A stretch of DNA of 64,000 nt from Arthrobacter sp. OY3WO11 (GTDB lineage: Bacteria; Actinomycetota; Actinomycetes; Actinomycetales; Micrococcaceae), in the NCBI RefSeq assembly GCF_001641125.1, contig NZ_LWLP01000001.1, forward strand, positions 2,280,715 to 2,344,714. The letters run 5' to 3'. Shown in pieces: positions 1 to 7,691 of this stretch. The translations under genes and the position numbers were made by a program. The notes under the pieces were generated by a model that ran no database searches, was not told where the DNA came from, and saw only the letters and a program-made list of their open reading frames with translations. How positions within the stretch are numbered: the first letter of the stretch is position 1; each line of letters begins with the position of its first letter.

Positions 1-158
1 CCATTGGTGCCCGGGGAGGAATCCTTGGTGATGCGGTCCTCGATGTAATTGGTATCACGGTTGAATTCCGCTCCACCGGTGACGTAGGCGCCCCGGGTGC
101 TGTGCTCTGTCCCGCCCACCCCGGCGGCTTGCTGAGTGGTGTCCGTTTCCTGGCTCAT
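1..158 (-). CDS. N-terminal part of a glutathione-S-transferase-like protein (runs off the window)
   Basis: Only the first 52 or so codons lie in the window. They begin with an ATG at 156-158 on the minus strand and stay open to base 1. The peptide starts MSQETDTTQQAAG and contains the stretch GGAEFNRDTNYIEDRIT. From memory this resembles the N-terminus of the YqjG/ECM4-type glutathionyl-hydroquinone reductase family as found in Arthrobacter, where mycothiol would probably be the real thiol. The catalytic Cys-Pro-Trp region is outside the window, so the assignment is tentative. The start lies nine bases from the stop of the downstream-facing M50 gene, which reads the same way, so the two are not obviously co-transcribed in a set order. 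Confidence 0.42.
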   Translation of the reverse strand, partial: MSQETDTTQQAAGVGGTEHSTRGAYVTGGAEFNRDTNYIEDRITKDSSPGTN

Positions 159-167
159 GGGACCAGC

Positions 168-911
168 CTATGCTCCCGCGTAGAGGACTGTGGAGATGGG
201 TTGCCAGGCCCACAGCCAGGAGCCCGCTACCAGGGCAGCGAAGAGGACGATCCAGACAGCTGAGGGAACCGACGTGGCACGCCACAACAGGTAGGCGTCA
301 GAGCTGGCCAGCCGTTCCCGCCGGTGCAGGTGAACGTGCGCCAGCTTGATCAGGTCGCGCACGGCGGCAACCAGCAGTGCCATCCCCAGGATGACGGCCA
401 CATGCCCTACGAATGCCTCCGGAACCAAAAGGATGAGAAGCACTGTCACCGCGATCGCGGTGACAGTAATAAGGATGCCGGCAAGATTCCGCAGGAACAG
501 CAGCGAGGCAGCGAGAGCCAAGCCACCGGCCGCTATGGCGGCCGGGCCCCACCCATTGAAACCGCACCAGACAAACACGGCACCCACGATTGCCGGGACC
601 GGGTACCCCCAAAAGCACGACCATGCACTGGCGAGCCTGCTGCGGCTATACGTGGTGGTGGTGCCGGAATGGTCGAGGCGGAGCCGGATGCCTGATAGCT
701 GCTGGCCACTGAGCAGTGCAGCGACCGCGTGCCCCATTTCGTGCGTTGCCGTAGCCAGCAGGCCGAAATACCTCCACGAACGCCGCGGGACTGACAGTGC
801 TGCAGCTACCACCAGCGCCAGTACCAGCTCGGTAAGAGTCACCCTCGGGGCGTCCGCGCGGCTGAAGGCGTCCAGCAGTCTATTCCAGAGGTCGCCGGGT
901 ATGTTCATCAA
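168..911 (-). CDS. M50-type membrane metallopeptidase family protein
   Basis: 247 residues with about six hydrophobic segments. Residues 57-61 read HEMGH, the HExxH zinc motif of intramembrane M50 peptidases, placed as usual inside the first long membrane region. These site-2-like proteases and their small actinobacterial relatives cut or bind substrates in the membrane. No second PDZ-like or CBS domain is present. A later NxxPxxxLDG-type motif is not visible, so the third zinc ligand cannot be assigned and the protein may belong to a reduced M50B-like branch. Two ATGs occur in tandem at the start and the second would remove one residue. It is separate from the larger M50 gene at 20.4 kb. Confidence 0.75.
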   Translation of the reverse strand: MMNIPGDLWNRLLDAFSRADAPRVTLTELVLALVVAAALSVPRRSWRYFGLLATATHEMGHAVAALLSGQQLSGIRLRLDHSGTTTTYSRSRLASAWSCFWGYPVPAIVGAVFVWCGFNGWGPAAIAAGGLALAASLLFLRNLAGILITVTAIAVTVLLILLVPEAFVGHVAVILGMALLVAAVRDLIKLAHVHLHRRERLASSDAYLLWRATSVPSAVWIVLFAALVAGSWLWAWQPISTVLYAGA

Positions 912-988
912 GGCCAGGTGCCGGCCGGGTCATCGTGTGCCATATGCGCCACAGTACCGGGGCCTCCCGGGTGCCGGCTTAAAACCGA

Positions 989-1016
989 AAGGCACGCCAA
1001 CGTCAGGGCGTGCCTT
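989..1016 (-). terminator. Hairpin terminator after the DUF4193 gene
   Basis: A perfect 10-bp stem (989-998 with 1007-1016) with an 8-base loop. Read on the minus strand it is followed by TTTCGGTTTT, a T-rich tract. It lies 52 bases past the stop of the minus-strand DUF4193 gene, so it most likely ends that transcript. Confidence 0.65.
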
Positions 1017-1067
1017 AGGATCGGTGGGGCCACGGACGTTCCCGAAGCCCCACGTCGACTGTATTAT

Positions 1068-1370
1068 CTAGCCTTCGCACTCGGTGCAGTAGCTGTGGCC
1101 ATCCTTCTGGCGAGCAATCTGGGACCGGTGACGGACCAGGAAGCAGGAATAGCAGGTGAATTCATCTTCAGCCTGCGGGATGACCTGTACCACGAGCTCT
1201 TCGGCCACGAACTCGCCTCCGGGCACGCCTGCGCCGTCGAGCCCGTCAGCTTCATCCAGCTCAAGCACAACGCTGCGTGCGTCGGGAGCATTTGCTGACT
1301 GGAGCTGCTCGAGTGAGTTGTCCTGCGATTCCTTGACGTCGGAGCGCAGTTCATCGTAATCGGTTGCCAC
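1068..1370 (-). CDS. DUF4193 family zinc-ribbon protein
   Basis: 100 residues starting at a GTG (VATDYDELR). A longer in-frame reading from 1442 exists, but the conserved family start is ATDYDEL, so the shorter form is chosen. The C-terminal third has two cysteine pairs, CYSC and CTEC, spaced like a zinc ribbon, and the middle is rich in Asp and Glu. This is a small protein conserved across actinobacteria whose function is not known to me. It is a single gene transcribed away from the glycosyltransferase pair, with a hairpin terminator just downstream. The 209 bases up to the next gene must hold both divergent promoters. Confidence 0.85.
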   Translation of the reverse strand: MATDYDELRSDVKESQDNSLEQLQSANAPDARSVVLELDEADGLDGAGVPGGEFVAEELVVQVIPQAEDEFTCYSCFLVRHRSQIARQKDGHSYCTECEG

Positions 1371-1579
1371 TTTAGGTGCTTCTCTTTTCTTTGGTTCGCC
1401 TGTCGCGTATGAAACGTACAGCATCAAGAGGCTATTCCCCAATAGCCGGAGTATGTTGACCGTCCGCTGGGTAAGGGTTGAACGGACGCAGCCCGCGGTT
1501 TATCACCGCAGCACGGGCGCAGGGCAGCGGAGGACGCAACGTACGGCGGCGTTATCCGCACTATGAGTAAGGGGTATAC

Positions 1580-2725
1580 GTGGAGCAGCTCACTGCAGAG
1601 TTCGGTGGTTCCCGACGGGCAGGTACCGGTGTTGGCCCTGTCCTGGAAAAATTTCAGGACGTGACGAGGATCGCTGTACTGCGTGGCGGAGGCCTGGGCG
1701 ATCTCGTCTTTGCCATCCCCGCCATATCCGCCCTTAAGGCGGCCTATCCCGACGCATCAATCACGTTGCTGGGCACTCCCGTGCACCAGGCACTGCTTGC
1801 CGCCACCAGAAGTCCCGTAGACGAGGTGTGCATCCTGCCGTTTGCTGAAGGCGTCCGCCCAGGGGAGGAGAACGCGGAGGAGCTGGAAACATTTTTTGAC
1901 GACATGCGAGCAAGGCGGTTCGACCTGGCGGTCCAGCTCCACGGCGGGGGGCGCTACTCAAACCCGTTCCTCCTTCGCCTCGGGGCGCTGCACACGGTGG
2001 GCACCCGGACGGCGGACGCCGCCAGCCTGGAGCGTACGGTTCCTTACCTCTATTACCAGCACGAGCCGCTAAGGGCACTGGAAGTGGCCGGCCTGGCCGG
2101 CGCCTTCCCAATCGACCTGGAGGCTCGCCTGGCGCCGGCAACGGGACTGGCCCGCCCCGCCGCCGTGATGGACGACGACGGGGCCGCGGCTTTGGTGGTG
2201 GTGCATCCGGGGGCCACAGATCCCCGCCGCCGCTGGCCGGTTGGGCGGTTTGCTGAACTTGCGGCGGCGTGTGCCGCGGACGGGCTTCGGGTTGTTGTCG
2301 TCGGGGACGGGAGCGAACAAGAACTGGCCGCACAGATTGCGGAGCAGGCAGCCTCCCCCCATGTCCGTTCCCTGGCGGGGGACCTGGACATGGGCGGGCT
2401 TGTGGCACTCTTGACCCGTGCGGCTGTAGTGGTTGGCAACGACAGCGGCCCCCGGCACCTCGCCCAGGCGCTGGGAGTCCCCACCGTGGGAATTTTCTGG
2501 GCGGGCAACGTCATTAACGCCGGTGCGCTGGGCAGGAGCCTGCACCGCATCCACGCATCCTGGGTAACCGCCTGCCCTTCCTGCGGGATAGACGTCACCC
2601 AGGTCGGCTGGACGGCGCCCAGATGCCCGCACGACGATTCACTGGTGGCCGATGTTGCGGTGCAGGATGTCTACGAGGACGTGCGGAGCCTGGCCGCCAC
2701 CGAACTGCCGGACGAGGACGCATGA
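1580..2725 (+). CDS. Glycosyltransferase family 9 protein (heptosyltransferase-like)
   Basis: 381 residues from a GTG preceded by AAGGGG. Two Rossmann-like halves are visible. The N-terminal half has RGGGLGDLVFAIPAISALK at about 35-53, the classic GT9 signature. The C-terminal nucleotide-sugar half has VVHPGA, then GNDSGPRHLAQALGVP. Family members move ADP-heptose or related sugars onto cell-surface glycans. Gram-positive actinobacteria lack LPS, so the acceptor here is unknown, perhaps a cell-wall or secondary polymer. The C-terminus carries CPSC and a later Cys-His pair that might bind metal. Its stop codon overlaps the start of the next GT9 gene (ATGA), so the two proteins are translationally coupled. 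Confidence 0.85.
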   Translation: MEQLTAEFGGSRRAGTGVGPVLEKFQDVTRIAVLRGGGLGDLVFAIPAISALKAAYPDASITLLGTPVHQALLAATRSPVDEVCILPFAEGVRPGEENAEELETFFDDMRARRFDLAVQLHGGGRYSNPFLLRLGALHTVGTRTADAASLERTVPYLYYQHEPLRALEVAGLAGAFPIDLEARLAPATGLARPAAVMDDDGAAALVVVHPGATDPRRRWPVGRFAELAAACAADGLRVVVVGDGSEQELAAQIAEQAASPHVRSLAGDLDMGGLVALLTRAAVVVGNDSGPRHLAQALGVPTVGIFWAGNVINAGALGRSLHRIHASWVTACPSCGIDVTQVGWTAPRCPHDDSLVADVAVQDVYEDVRSLAATELPDEDA

Positions 2726-3693
2726 GCGGCGGGGAAGTCCTCGCCCAGGCCGCGCCAGGGAACCGGGGCGACGGAAGACCGGAACTCCTGGTGCTTCGGG
2801 CACTGAAGCTGGGGGACCTGCTGGTGGCAGTGCCTGCCCTTAAAGCCCTTCGCCGTGCCTACCCTGGGCATCGGCTGCGGTATGCAGCGCAGGGATGGCT
2901 GTCCGAGGCATTGGGGCTGGTGGGCGGCTACGAGCTCTTGCCCACCCATGGCCTGGACGAGCCGCTGGCTGTGGAACCCGGCGTGGTTGATGTTGCGGTG
3001 AACCTGCACGGCAGTGGTCCTGAGAGCCAGGGACGGATTGAAGCCTTGCAGGCGCGGCGCACGATCGGGCACCGGAGCAAACACCGGGACGGGCCGCCGT
3101 GGCGTGCCAGGCTGCATGAAAGGGAGCGCTGGGCCGCGCTCCTGGAATGGCACGGCATCGAAGCTGATCCGCTGGACATCCGGCTGAATGCGCCCCATCA
3201 GTCCAGCCCTGTTCCTGCAGCCACCGTTCTCCATGTCGGGGCAGCCTATGGCAGCCGCCTCTGGCCTGCCGAGCGGTTCGCCGCCGTTGCTTCCGCGCTC
3301 GCCGTGGCAGGCCACAATGTCGTCTTTACCGGCGGCAGCGGGGAAAGGGAACGTGCAGTGGAGGTATGCCGGCTGTCCGGCCTTTCCGACGACGCGGTGC
3401 TGGCCGGAAGGCTGGGATTGGGGGAGTTCGCTGCCACCATCGCAGCGGCCCGGCTGGTGATCTCCGCGGATACCGGTGCCGCGCACCTGGCCTCCGCGTA
3501 CGGGAGGCCGTCGGTGGTGCTGTTTGGGCCTGCTCCGCCCGAAATCTGGGGCCCGCCCCCGGGGCCGCATATAGTCCTGACCCGGGCTGAGCTGCGGCGG
3601 GGTGACACGTTTGCCCGCCAGCCGGACCCCGCCCTGCTGGCAGTCAGCGTGCAGGATGTCCTGGCCGCTGTGGGGGAGTTGGGTGGCCTGTAG
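2722..3693 (+). CDS. Second glycosyltransferase family 9 protein
   Basis: 323 residues. The ATG at 2722 overlaps the TGA of the upstream GT9 gene. A longer reading from 2623 in the same frame is discarded because the overlap start begins right before the conserved core. LRALKLGDLLVAVPALKALR near the N-terminus matches the GT9 entry motif. SADTGAAHLASAYGRP in the second half matches the sugar-nucleotide site. The two GT9 proteins differ in length and share only the family motifs, so they look like an old duplication or an obligate pair acting in sequence on one glycan. Substrate unknown. Confidence 0.83.
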   Translation: MSGGEVLAQAAPGNRGDGRPELLVLRALKLGDLLVAVPALKALRRAYPGHRLRYAAQGWLSEALGLVGGYELLPTHGLDEPLAVEPGVVDVAVNLHGSGPESQGRIEALQARRTIGHRSKHRDGPPWRARLHERERWAALLEWHGIEADPLDIRLNAPHQSSPVPAATVLHVGAAYGSRLWPAERFAAVASALAVAGHNVVFTGGSGERERAVEVCRLSGLSDDAVLAGRLGLGEFAATIAAARLVISADTGAAHLASAYGRPSVVLFGPAPPEIWGPPPGPHIVLTRAELRRGDTFARQPDPALLAVSVQDVLAAVGELGGL

Positions 3694-3765
3694 AGCGTTC
3701 TAATCCGGGGCAGCAAAACTGGGAACCGGCTCTCTTTGTGCGCCTCCACGGCCTAAAATGCTGCT

Positions 3766-3990
3766 ATGGGCACTGAGCTGGAAATTGCCTTGGTGTTGTC
3801 CACGGCTTTCCTTTGGATCATGGGCACATTCGCAATTCTCTCCGCTATTGACCGCCCGGAGAGGAAGGCCCGGCGCCGGGAGCGCAGGGCCGCCCGGGGC
3901 GGAAAACGCCGCGTCCTGTACGGGCCCGCAGCCAGGAGTTCGCGGCTCGCAGAAGGCACCGGACCCCCGCGGACACTTCATCCGCGCTGA
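3766..3990 (+). CDS. Small single-span membrane protein
   Basis: 74 residues. The N-terminal 28 form one hydrophobic segment (LEIALVLSTAFLWIMGTFAIL), followed by a very basic tail (ERKARRRERRAARGGKRR), giving an N-out/C-in topology. A TAAAAT hexamer sits six bases before the ATG, which would fit a leaderless actinobacterial promoter. No family recognised. A larger frame from 3758 overlaps it, but has no membrane logic or RBS. Confidence 0.5.
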   Translation: MGTELEIALVLSTAFLWIMGTFAILSAIDRPERKARRRERRAARGGKRRVLYGPAARSSRLAEGTGPPRTLHPR

Positions 3991-4322
3991 CGCCGCCAGA
4001 CGGCGCCCGGCCAGTACGGGCCGGGCCGACACTGCGGATGTGTTTAAAGCGGGTTGCGAAGGCCCGCGGCCCCCTGTTACCAAATTGTTGACAACAGCCG
4101 GCTGCCTGGGGTGCGCCTGGCCCGCTCGTGCAGGTGAGCGGTGGCTGCCCTCCAGGCAGCCGGTGGGCAGGCATGGGGCGGGGCAGCTCACCGCAGCCGC
4201 TGCGGAACCTGGCCTGCGCAGACCAAAGATCGGCTGCGCCCGTGCCCATTGTCCTCCCTGGCCACACCGGTAGGATCGCTTCAAGCTACAAACCCAATAC
4301 ACTTCCGGGGGTTGGTTCATCC
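3991..4322. other. 332-base intergenic stretch with nested inverted repeats
   Basis: No convincing gene. GC-rich inverted repeats are present. An outer pair GGTGAGC (4133-4139) / GCTCACC (4186-4192) encloses an inner pair GGCTGCC (4143-4149) / GGCAGCC (4155-4161). The stretch lies directly upstream of the metallophosphoesterase lipoprotein and may be its structured leader. It matches no riboswitch class that I can recognise. Confidence 0.3.
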
Positions 4323-5330
4323 ATGTTTCGTAGCACGCGATCGGTGAGGCAGCTGCTGGCGGCCGGAATGGTAACCCTGAGCCTGATTGTCCTGGCCGCC
4401 TGTGGATCCACCGAGGAAAAGTCCGTACATTTCACGGCGGCCGGAGACATCGGCCTGGGCGAGGGTGCACTGGCGGTGCTGGACACGGTGGCCGAACTGA
4501 AGCCGGACTTCAACATCGCACTGGGTGATTTCCCCTATGAGCCCGGTGCCGACCAGGAATTCTGCGACATGGTTACCGGGAAGCTGGGAGCGGACTTCCC
4601 TTACCAGCTGCTTCCTGGCAACCATGAAAGTGACGGCTCGGACGGCGACATAAAGAAGTTGGCGGCATGCCTGCCTAACAGGCTTCCCGGCCTGCAAGGC
4701 GAGTACGCGGAGCAGTGGTTCGTAGACGTTCCGCAGGAAGAGCCACTGGCGCGGATCATCGTCGTTTCACCGGGCATCGAATTTCCGGCTGGCAAGCTCG
4801 ACTACTCAAAGGGCAGCGATCGGTGGAACTGGACGGAAAAGGCAATCGACGGAGCGCGGGAGGAGAACATCCCCTGGACAGTGGTGGCCATGCATACCCC
4901 CTGTTTCACGATGGGACGGTATGCCTGCGCAGCGGGCGAGGCACTCACCAACATGCTGATCAGCAAGAAGGTAGATGTGGTCCTCAACGGACATGAGCAC
5001 CTATACCAGCGGACTCATCAACTCGGCTTCAATGACCGGTGTGAGTATATGGCAGTCAAAACCGTTGAGAAGAGGTGTGTAGTCGACACCGGAGACTCCA
5101 TGACCCAGGGCAGGGGAACGGTCTTCATCACTGTGGGCATTGGAGGACGGACGCCCCGCGAAATCAATCGCGACGACCCCGAGTCGCACTACTTCGCATC
5201 CTGGTCAGCCGGTAACCACAATTCGACCCTGGGGACGCTGGACGTCACCGCAACCGGCAGCCGCATGGACGTAAAACTGGTCCCGGCGGACGGCTACACC
5301 TTCTCTGATTCCTTCAGCATCCGGAAGTGA
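4323..5330 (+). CDS. Calcineurin-like metallophosphoesterase lipoprotein
   Basis: 335 residues from the ATG at 4323. A longer open frame from 4128 would bury the signal peptide, so it is rejected. The signal ends in a lipobox (VLAAC), predicting diacylglycerol attachment and a location on the outer face of the membrane. Metallophosphoesterase motifs appear in order: AAGDIG, ALGDFPYE, LPGNHESDG, AMHTPC and LNGHEHLYQR. The first block has Gly where the usual DxH has His, a variant seen in some purple-acid-phosphatase-like members. The likely role is hydrolysis of phosphate esters or nucleotides outside the cell. It stands alone, preceded by the structured intergenic stretch. Confidence 0.87.
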   Translation: MFRSTRSVRQLLAAGMVTLSLIVLAACGSTEEKSVHFTAAGDIGLGEGALAVLDTVAELKPDFNIALGDFPYEPGADQEFCDMVTGKLGADFPYQLLPGNHESDGSDGDIKKLAACLPNRLPGLQGEYAEQWFVDVPQEEPLARIIVVSPGIEFPAGKLDYSKGSDRWNWTEKAIDGAREENIPWTVVAMHTPCFTMGRYACAAGEALTNMLISKKVDVVLNGHEHLYQRTHQLGFNDRCEYMAVKTVEKRCVVDTGDSMTQGRGTVFITVGIGGRTPREINRDDPESHYFASWSAGNHNSTLGTLDVTATGSRMDVKLVPADGYTFSDSFSIRK

Positions 5331-5378
5331 TCACGGATGCAGGGTGCGCCACAAAACTACAGTCAGGGTGGAGTGAGT

Positions 5379-5443
5379 GGAGCCGGCGACGGCTGGGGGG
5401 CGAGCGCACGTGGTCTCAGGCGTGCGCTCTCGTCGCCGGCTCC
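5379..5443. repeat. Two-tier 65-base hairpin
   Basis: The outer stem is 13 perfect base pairs (5379-5391 with 5431-5443). The inner stem is 9 perfect pairs (5402-5410 with 5421-5429) closing a 10-base loop. A one-sided G-rich bulge of 10 bases lies on the left and one unpaired T on the right. There is no T-tract on either side, so it is not a simple terminator. It lies 48 bases after the phosphoesterase stop. Confidence 0.7.
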
Positions 5444-5551
5444 GTGAACCACATTAGGATCTGCGTGACGCGGGCACACGAGTAGTTGGTACCTGCTTTG
5501 GCAGAACCCCGTACGCGGCCCACCGTGCTGGCAGCCTGCACTATAGGTACC

Positions 5552-5605
5552 GAGACAAAAAAGTTCCGGGAAAATCTATCAATGATTTCCCGGGGCTTCC
5601 CTTTT
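5552..5605 (-). repeat. Third, degenerate copy of the tRNA-Leu terminator region
   Basis: GAGACAAAAAAG followed by a CCGGGAAAAT...ATTTCCCGG hairpin and GGGCTTCCCTTTTG closely matches 7615-7666 and 12161-12210. The tRNA 3' end itself is not recognisable here. Confidence 0.6.
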
Positions 5606-5635
5606 GGGGCACCTGACCGTACCCGGCTCACGAGC

Positions 5636-5757
5636 CAGGTACGTCAGCCCCGGCTGGCCCGGCCTGTAGCCTGAAGCTACCGTTGAATCATCCTTGGGGG
5701 ACCAATGAAACGCCTTGCCACCGTACTGCTCGCCGCGCCGCTGGTGCTGAGCGGCTG
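5636..5757 (+). repeat. Lipoprotein leader, duplicated at 8491-8605
   Basis: The segment from GGTACGTCAG through TAGCCTGAAGC, GGGGGACCAATG and the first 15 or so codons has a clear imperfect counterpart at 8491-8605, which has GGTACATAG, TAGCCTGAGAC and GGGACCGATG followed by the same signal-peptide codons. Confidence 0.6.
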
Positions 5758-6322
5758 TGTTGTGCCTTACGGCGGAGAGAACCTCAGGGGTCCCGCCACG
5801 GCAGTTCCCAGTGACGGCCACTCCCGCCTGGATGCGGCAGGCATCGAACAAATCAAGGCGTCCAAGGTCGCGCGCCTCGACATGTCCTCGGGGCAGCTGA
5901 CCAAGGAGAGCGTCGGACTGGAAGATGGCAGCAGCCAGGCGCCCGACGTACTCTTGCGTGATGGTTTGATGGCTCTGGAAATCCAGGGGCCAAGCGGCAC
6001 GGTGAGCGCCGAGACTGACCGACTACGCCTCAACGGCATGAACACCGGTTCCGACTTCAGCGAAGTCAGCTATTTCCTCACGGCACCGTCCCTTGAGGAC
6101 TACATTGCACTGATCCGCGACGGAGTGGACCGCTACGGCATCGACAGGGAATCGGCTGAAGAGTGGATCCAGTCCATCTCCAGCCGCCCGGATGACAAGA
6201 GTGACTTCGCCATCACCCCGGGAACATCGACGGGGCTGGAAATCACCTACGACCTTCGGTACGACGGGTCGAAGGAAACCCAGGTCGTCATCGTGCACGT
6301 CAACCCGCTGTCGACCCACTGA
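5705..6322 (+). CDS. Putative lipoprotein of unknown function
   Basis: 205 residues. The signal peptide MKRLATVLLAAPLVLSGC ends in a lipobox with Cys18, so the product should be a membrane-anchored extracytoplasmic lipoprotein. The rest is hydrophilic, with no motif I recognise and many Asp, Ser and Gly residues. GGGGGACC precedes the ATG as ribosome-binding site. The stop codon lies inside a perfect 26-base palindrome. A truncated relative of its leader and signal peptide occurs 2.85 kb downstream, so the gene was partly duplicated within the island. Confidence 0.75.
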   Translation: MKRLATVLLAAPLVLSGCVVPYGGENLRGPATAVPSDGHSRLDAAGIEQIKASKVARLDMSSGQLTKESVGLEDGSSQAPDVLLRDGLMALEIQGPSGTVSAETDRLRLNGMNTGSDFSEVSYFLTAPSLEDYIALIRDGVDRYGIDRESAEEWIQSISSRPDDKSDFAITPGTSTGLEITYDLRYDGSKETQVVIVHVNPLSTH

Positions 6323-6340
6323 TGGACGTCCATCAGTGGG
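6315..6340. repeat. Perfect 26-base palindrome at the lipoprotein stop
   Basis: 13 bases (6315-6327) are followed at once by their exact reverse complement (6328-6340), centred on GGACGTCC. The TGA stop lies inside. With no spacer it would form a hairpin with a small loop in RNA, or a two-fold protein site in DNA. There is no T-tract after it. Confidence 0.85.
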
Positions 6341-6373
6341 ACCCCGCGCTCCCGGTATTCTGCCGGAAACGAT

Positions 6374-6811
6374 ATGACCGCCAGGGGGACCAGGGCCAGA
6401 GATTGTCACCATCGAGGCCAGCCCCGAGCGTTCGGGAGCACCCCATCGGCACCCCTGCTCCCGGGCAGCAGCCTGACCTCCAAGCTTGACGAGGCGACCC
6501 GTGCGAAGCTGATCGCCGCCGGCGTCGACCTGGTGGGTGAGCGTCTCGGGATCCAGTGCGGAATCGACGAGGCCAGGAACAAATACCCGGTCCTCACCCC
6601 TGACCTCACAGTGGCCGACAGTCAGGTGTGTGTTGAGATCGACCGGATAACGTCCACGCCGACAGGGTGGAGCAGGACCCGGCGCACCAGCGGACTGCTG
6701 GCCGACGCCGGCTTGCGCCCGGTCGAGCCCGCGTCCCAGTGCGGCGACTGCTTCCTGGGACGAGCCCTCCTCCACGACGAGCTGCTACCGGTTATCCATG
6801 AGAAGGCATGA
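6374..6811 (+). CDS. Hypothetical protein, possibly a gene remnant
   Basis: 145 codons from an ATG with a weak GGGGG upstream. The first 35 residues look like noise (Arg/Gly/Pro-rich). From about residue 36 the sequence is more protein-like (KLDEATRAKLIAAGVDLVGE, then LTPDLTVADSQVCVEIDR). The TPDL...VCVEID pattern recalls PD-(D/E)XK-type nuclease folds, where an Asp and a Glu on adjacent strands bind metal, but there is no downstream Lys in the right place and the C-terminal 60 residues look frame-disturbed. No function is assigned. It lies on the same strand as the lipoprotein and 51 bases after it. Confidence 0.35.
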   Translation: MTARGTRARDCHHRGQPRAFGSTPSAPLLPGSSLTSKLDEATRAKLIAAGVDLVGERLGIQCGIDEARNKYPVLTPDLTVADSQVCVEIDRITSTPTGWSRTRRTSGLLADAGLRPVEPASQCGDCFLGRALLHDELLPVIHEKA

Positions 6812-6831
6812 ACCCGTTGTGTTGCCGGTAG

Positions 6832-7389
6832 TCACTTTCGACGCTCAAGCCACCGTGCGTAAAGCTCGCCGCTGTTCTTCAGGACCGACGCCGAATAGGC
6901 CAGGCCGCCGGTGATGCTGATCAGGGCTGCGCCGACTAAGCCAATGATGGGAAGGAGCTCCTGGGACTTGCCTTCGAGCATGAACAGGATCAAGGCGGCT
7001 ACGATCACTACAGAAACGATCACCGAGACTTTGATGGCCAGCGGGTTGGTGCGGAGGGCCTGCTCTACGCGGGGGATGTCGGAGGCCGGCTTCGGAAGCT
7101 TCCGTGAGAACCGGACGCCCAGCGTCACGAGCCAGCCCAGGGCCGAGAGCCCTGCGCCCAGAGCCATCGTGAAGATGCCCCGCTCGGGGTCCTGGCCAAG
7201 CAACCCCGAGAGCCCCGCGTCGACCGCCCCGGGGATAGCGATGACTGCCCCGTACCACCAGGCAAAGAACACCCACGTCCGGCGCTGCGCGTAGCCGAAG
7301 GCCTGGACCCGTGGATCTGTTGCCACCGCGGCGGCATCCCCCAATGTCATAGACCGCACTCTACCGGCGTCGACCAGCAACGCCTTCAC
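6832..7389 (-). CDS. Four-span membrane protein of unknown function
   Basis: 185 residues with four predicted membrane helices in two pairs: VFFAWWYGAVIAIPG, FTMALGAGLSALGWLVTL, VSVIVSVVIVAALILFML and LLPIIGLVGAALISITGG. A cytoplasmic basic stretch lies between the pairs. A second possible start (MTLGDAA) lies 13 codons in, but the longer form is kept because no better RBS separates them. The family is not recognised. It is convergent with the frame ending at 6811. Confidence 0.65.
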   Translation of the reverse strand: MKALLVDAGRVRSMTLGDAAAVATDPRVQAFGYAQRRTWVFFAWWYGAVIAIPGAVDAGLSGLLGQDPERGIFTMALGAGLSALGWLVTLGVRFSRKLPKPASDIPRVEQALRTNPLAIKVSVIVSVVIVAALILFMLEGKSQELLPIIGLVGAALISITGGLAYSASVLKNSGELYARWLERRK

Positions 7390-7521
7390 TCAATGGCCGA
7401 GGTGACAGTCGGTAATGCCGGCAAACGGCAGTGCTCCCCGCATACATGGCGCATAACACCGAATCAGGACTGCGGGCGCTGATTCATGGAGGGGGCGGTG
7501 TCCTCACACACGAACGTTACT

Positions 7522-7691
7522 GAGCCGGTCCGACGTGTGCGTTTTTCGATACAGGCCATGCAATTGACTACGCGCGGCCCCCCTTGGTGGCGCCCATCCA
7601 TCATGGCGTGGTTGGAGACACAAAAAAGCCCCGGGAAAATCAGTGATTTTCCCGGGGCTTCCCCTTGTGCGCGGACGGGGACTTGAACCCC
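7522..7691 (-). repeat. Second copy of the tRNA-Leu 3' end, terminator and flank
   Basis: Reading from 7522, GAGCCGGTC, GTGCGTTTTTCGATACAGGC, GGCGTGGTTGGAGACACAAA and the CCCGGGAAAATCA hairpin follow, in order, the blocks found at 12044-12235. About 25-30 bases are missing in the middle. The last 25 bases (7668-7692) match the acceptor stem and T-arm of the intact tRNA. It is a direct repeat of the 12-kb copy. Confidence 0.8.

Larger units (their letters stand above)
5331..5704. other. 374-base gene-free stretch opening the tRNA-Leu island
   Basis: No gene seen. It contains the large two-tier hairpin at 5379-5443, a degenerate copy of the tRNA-Leu terminator at 5552-5605, and the leader of the lipoprotein at 5705, part of which is duplicated near 8.5 kb. 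Confidence 0.6.

Noticed and set aside
168..911. M50 protein as a full site-2 protease
   Set aside because: Only the HExxH block is clear and the third zinc ligand motif is not seen, so it was left as an M50-family protein.
6374..6811. Restriction-type nuclease
   Set aside because: A TPDL...VCVEID pattern hints at a PD-(D/E)XK fold, but the Lys and the following helix are not in place and the frame looks disturbed at both ends.
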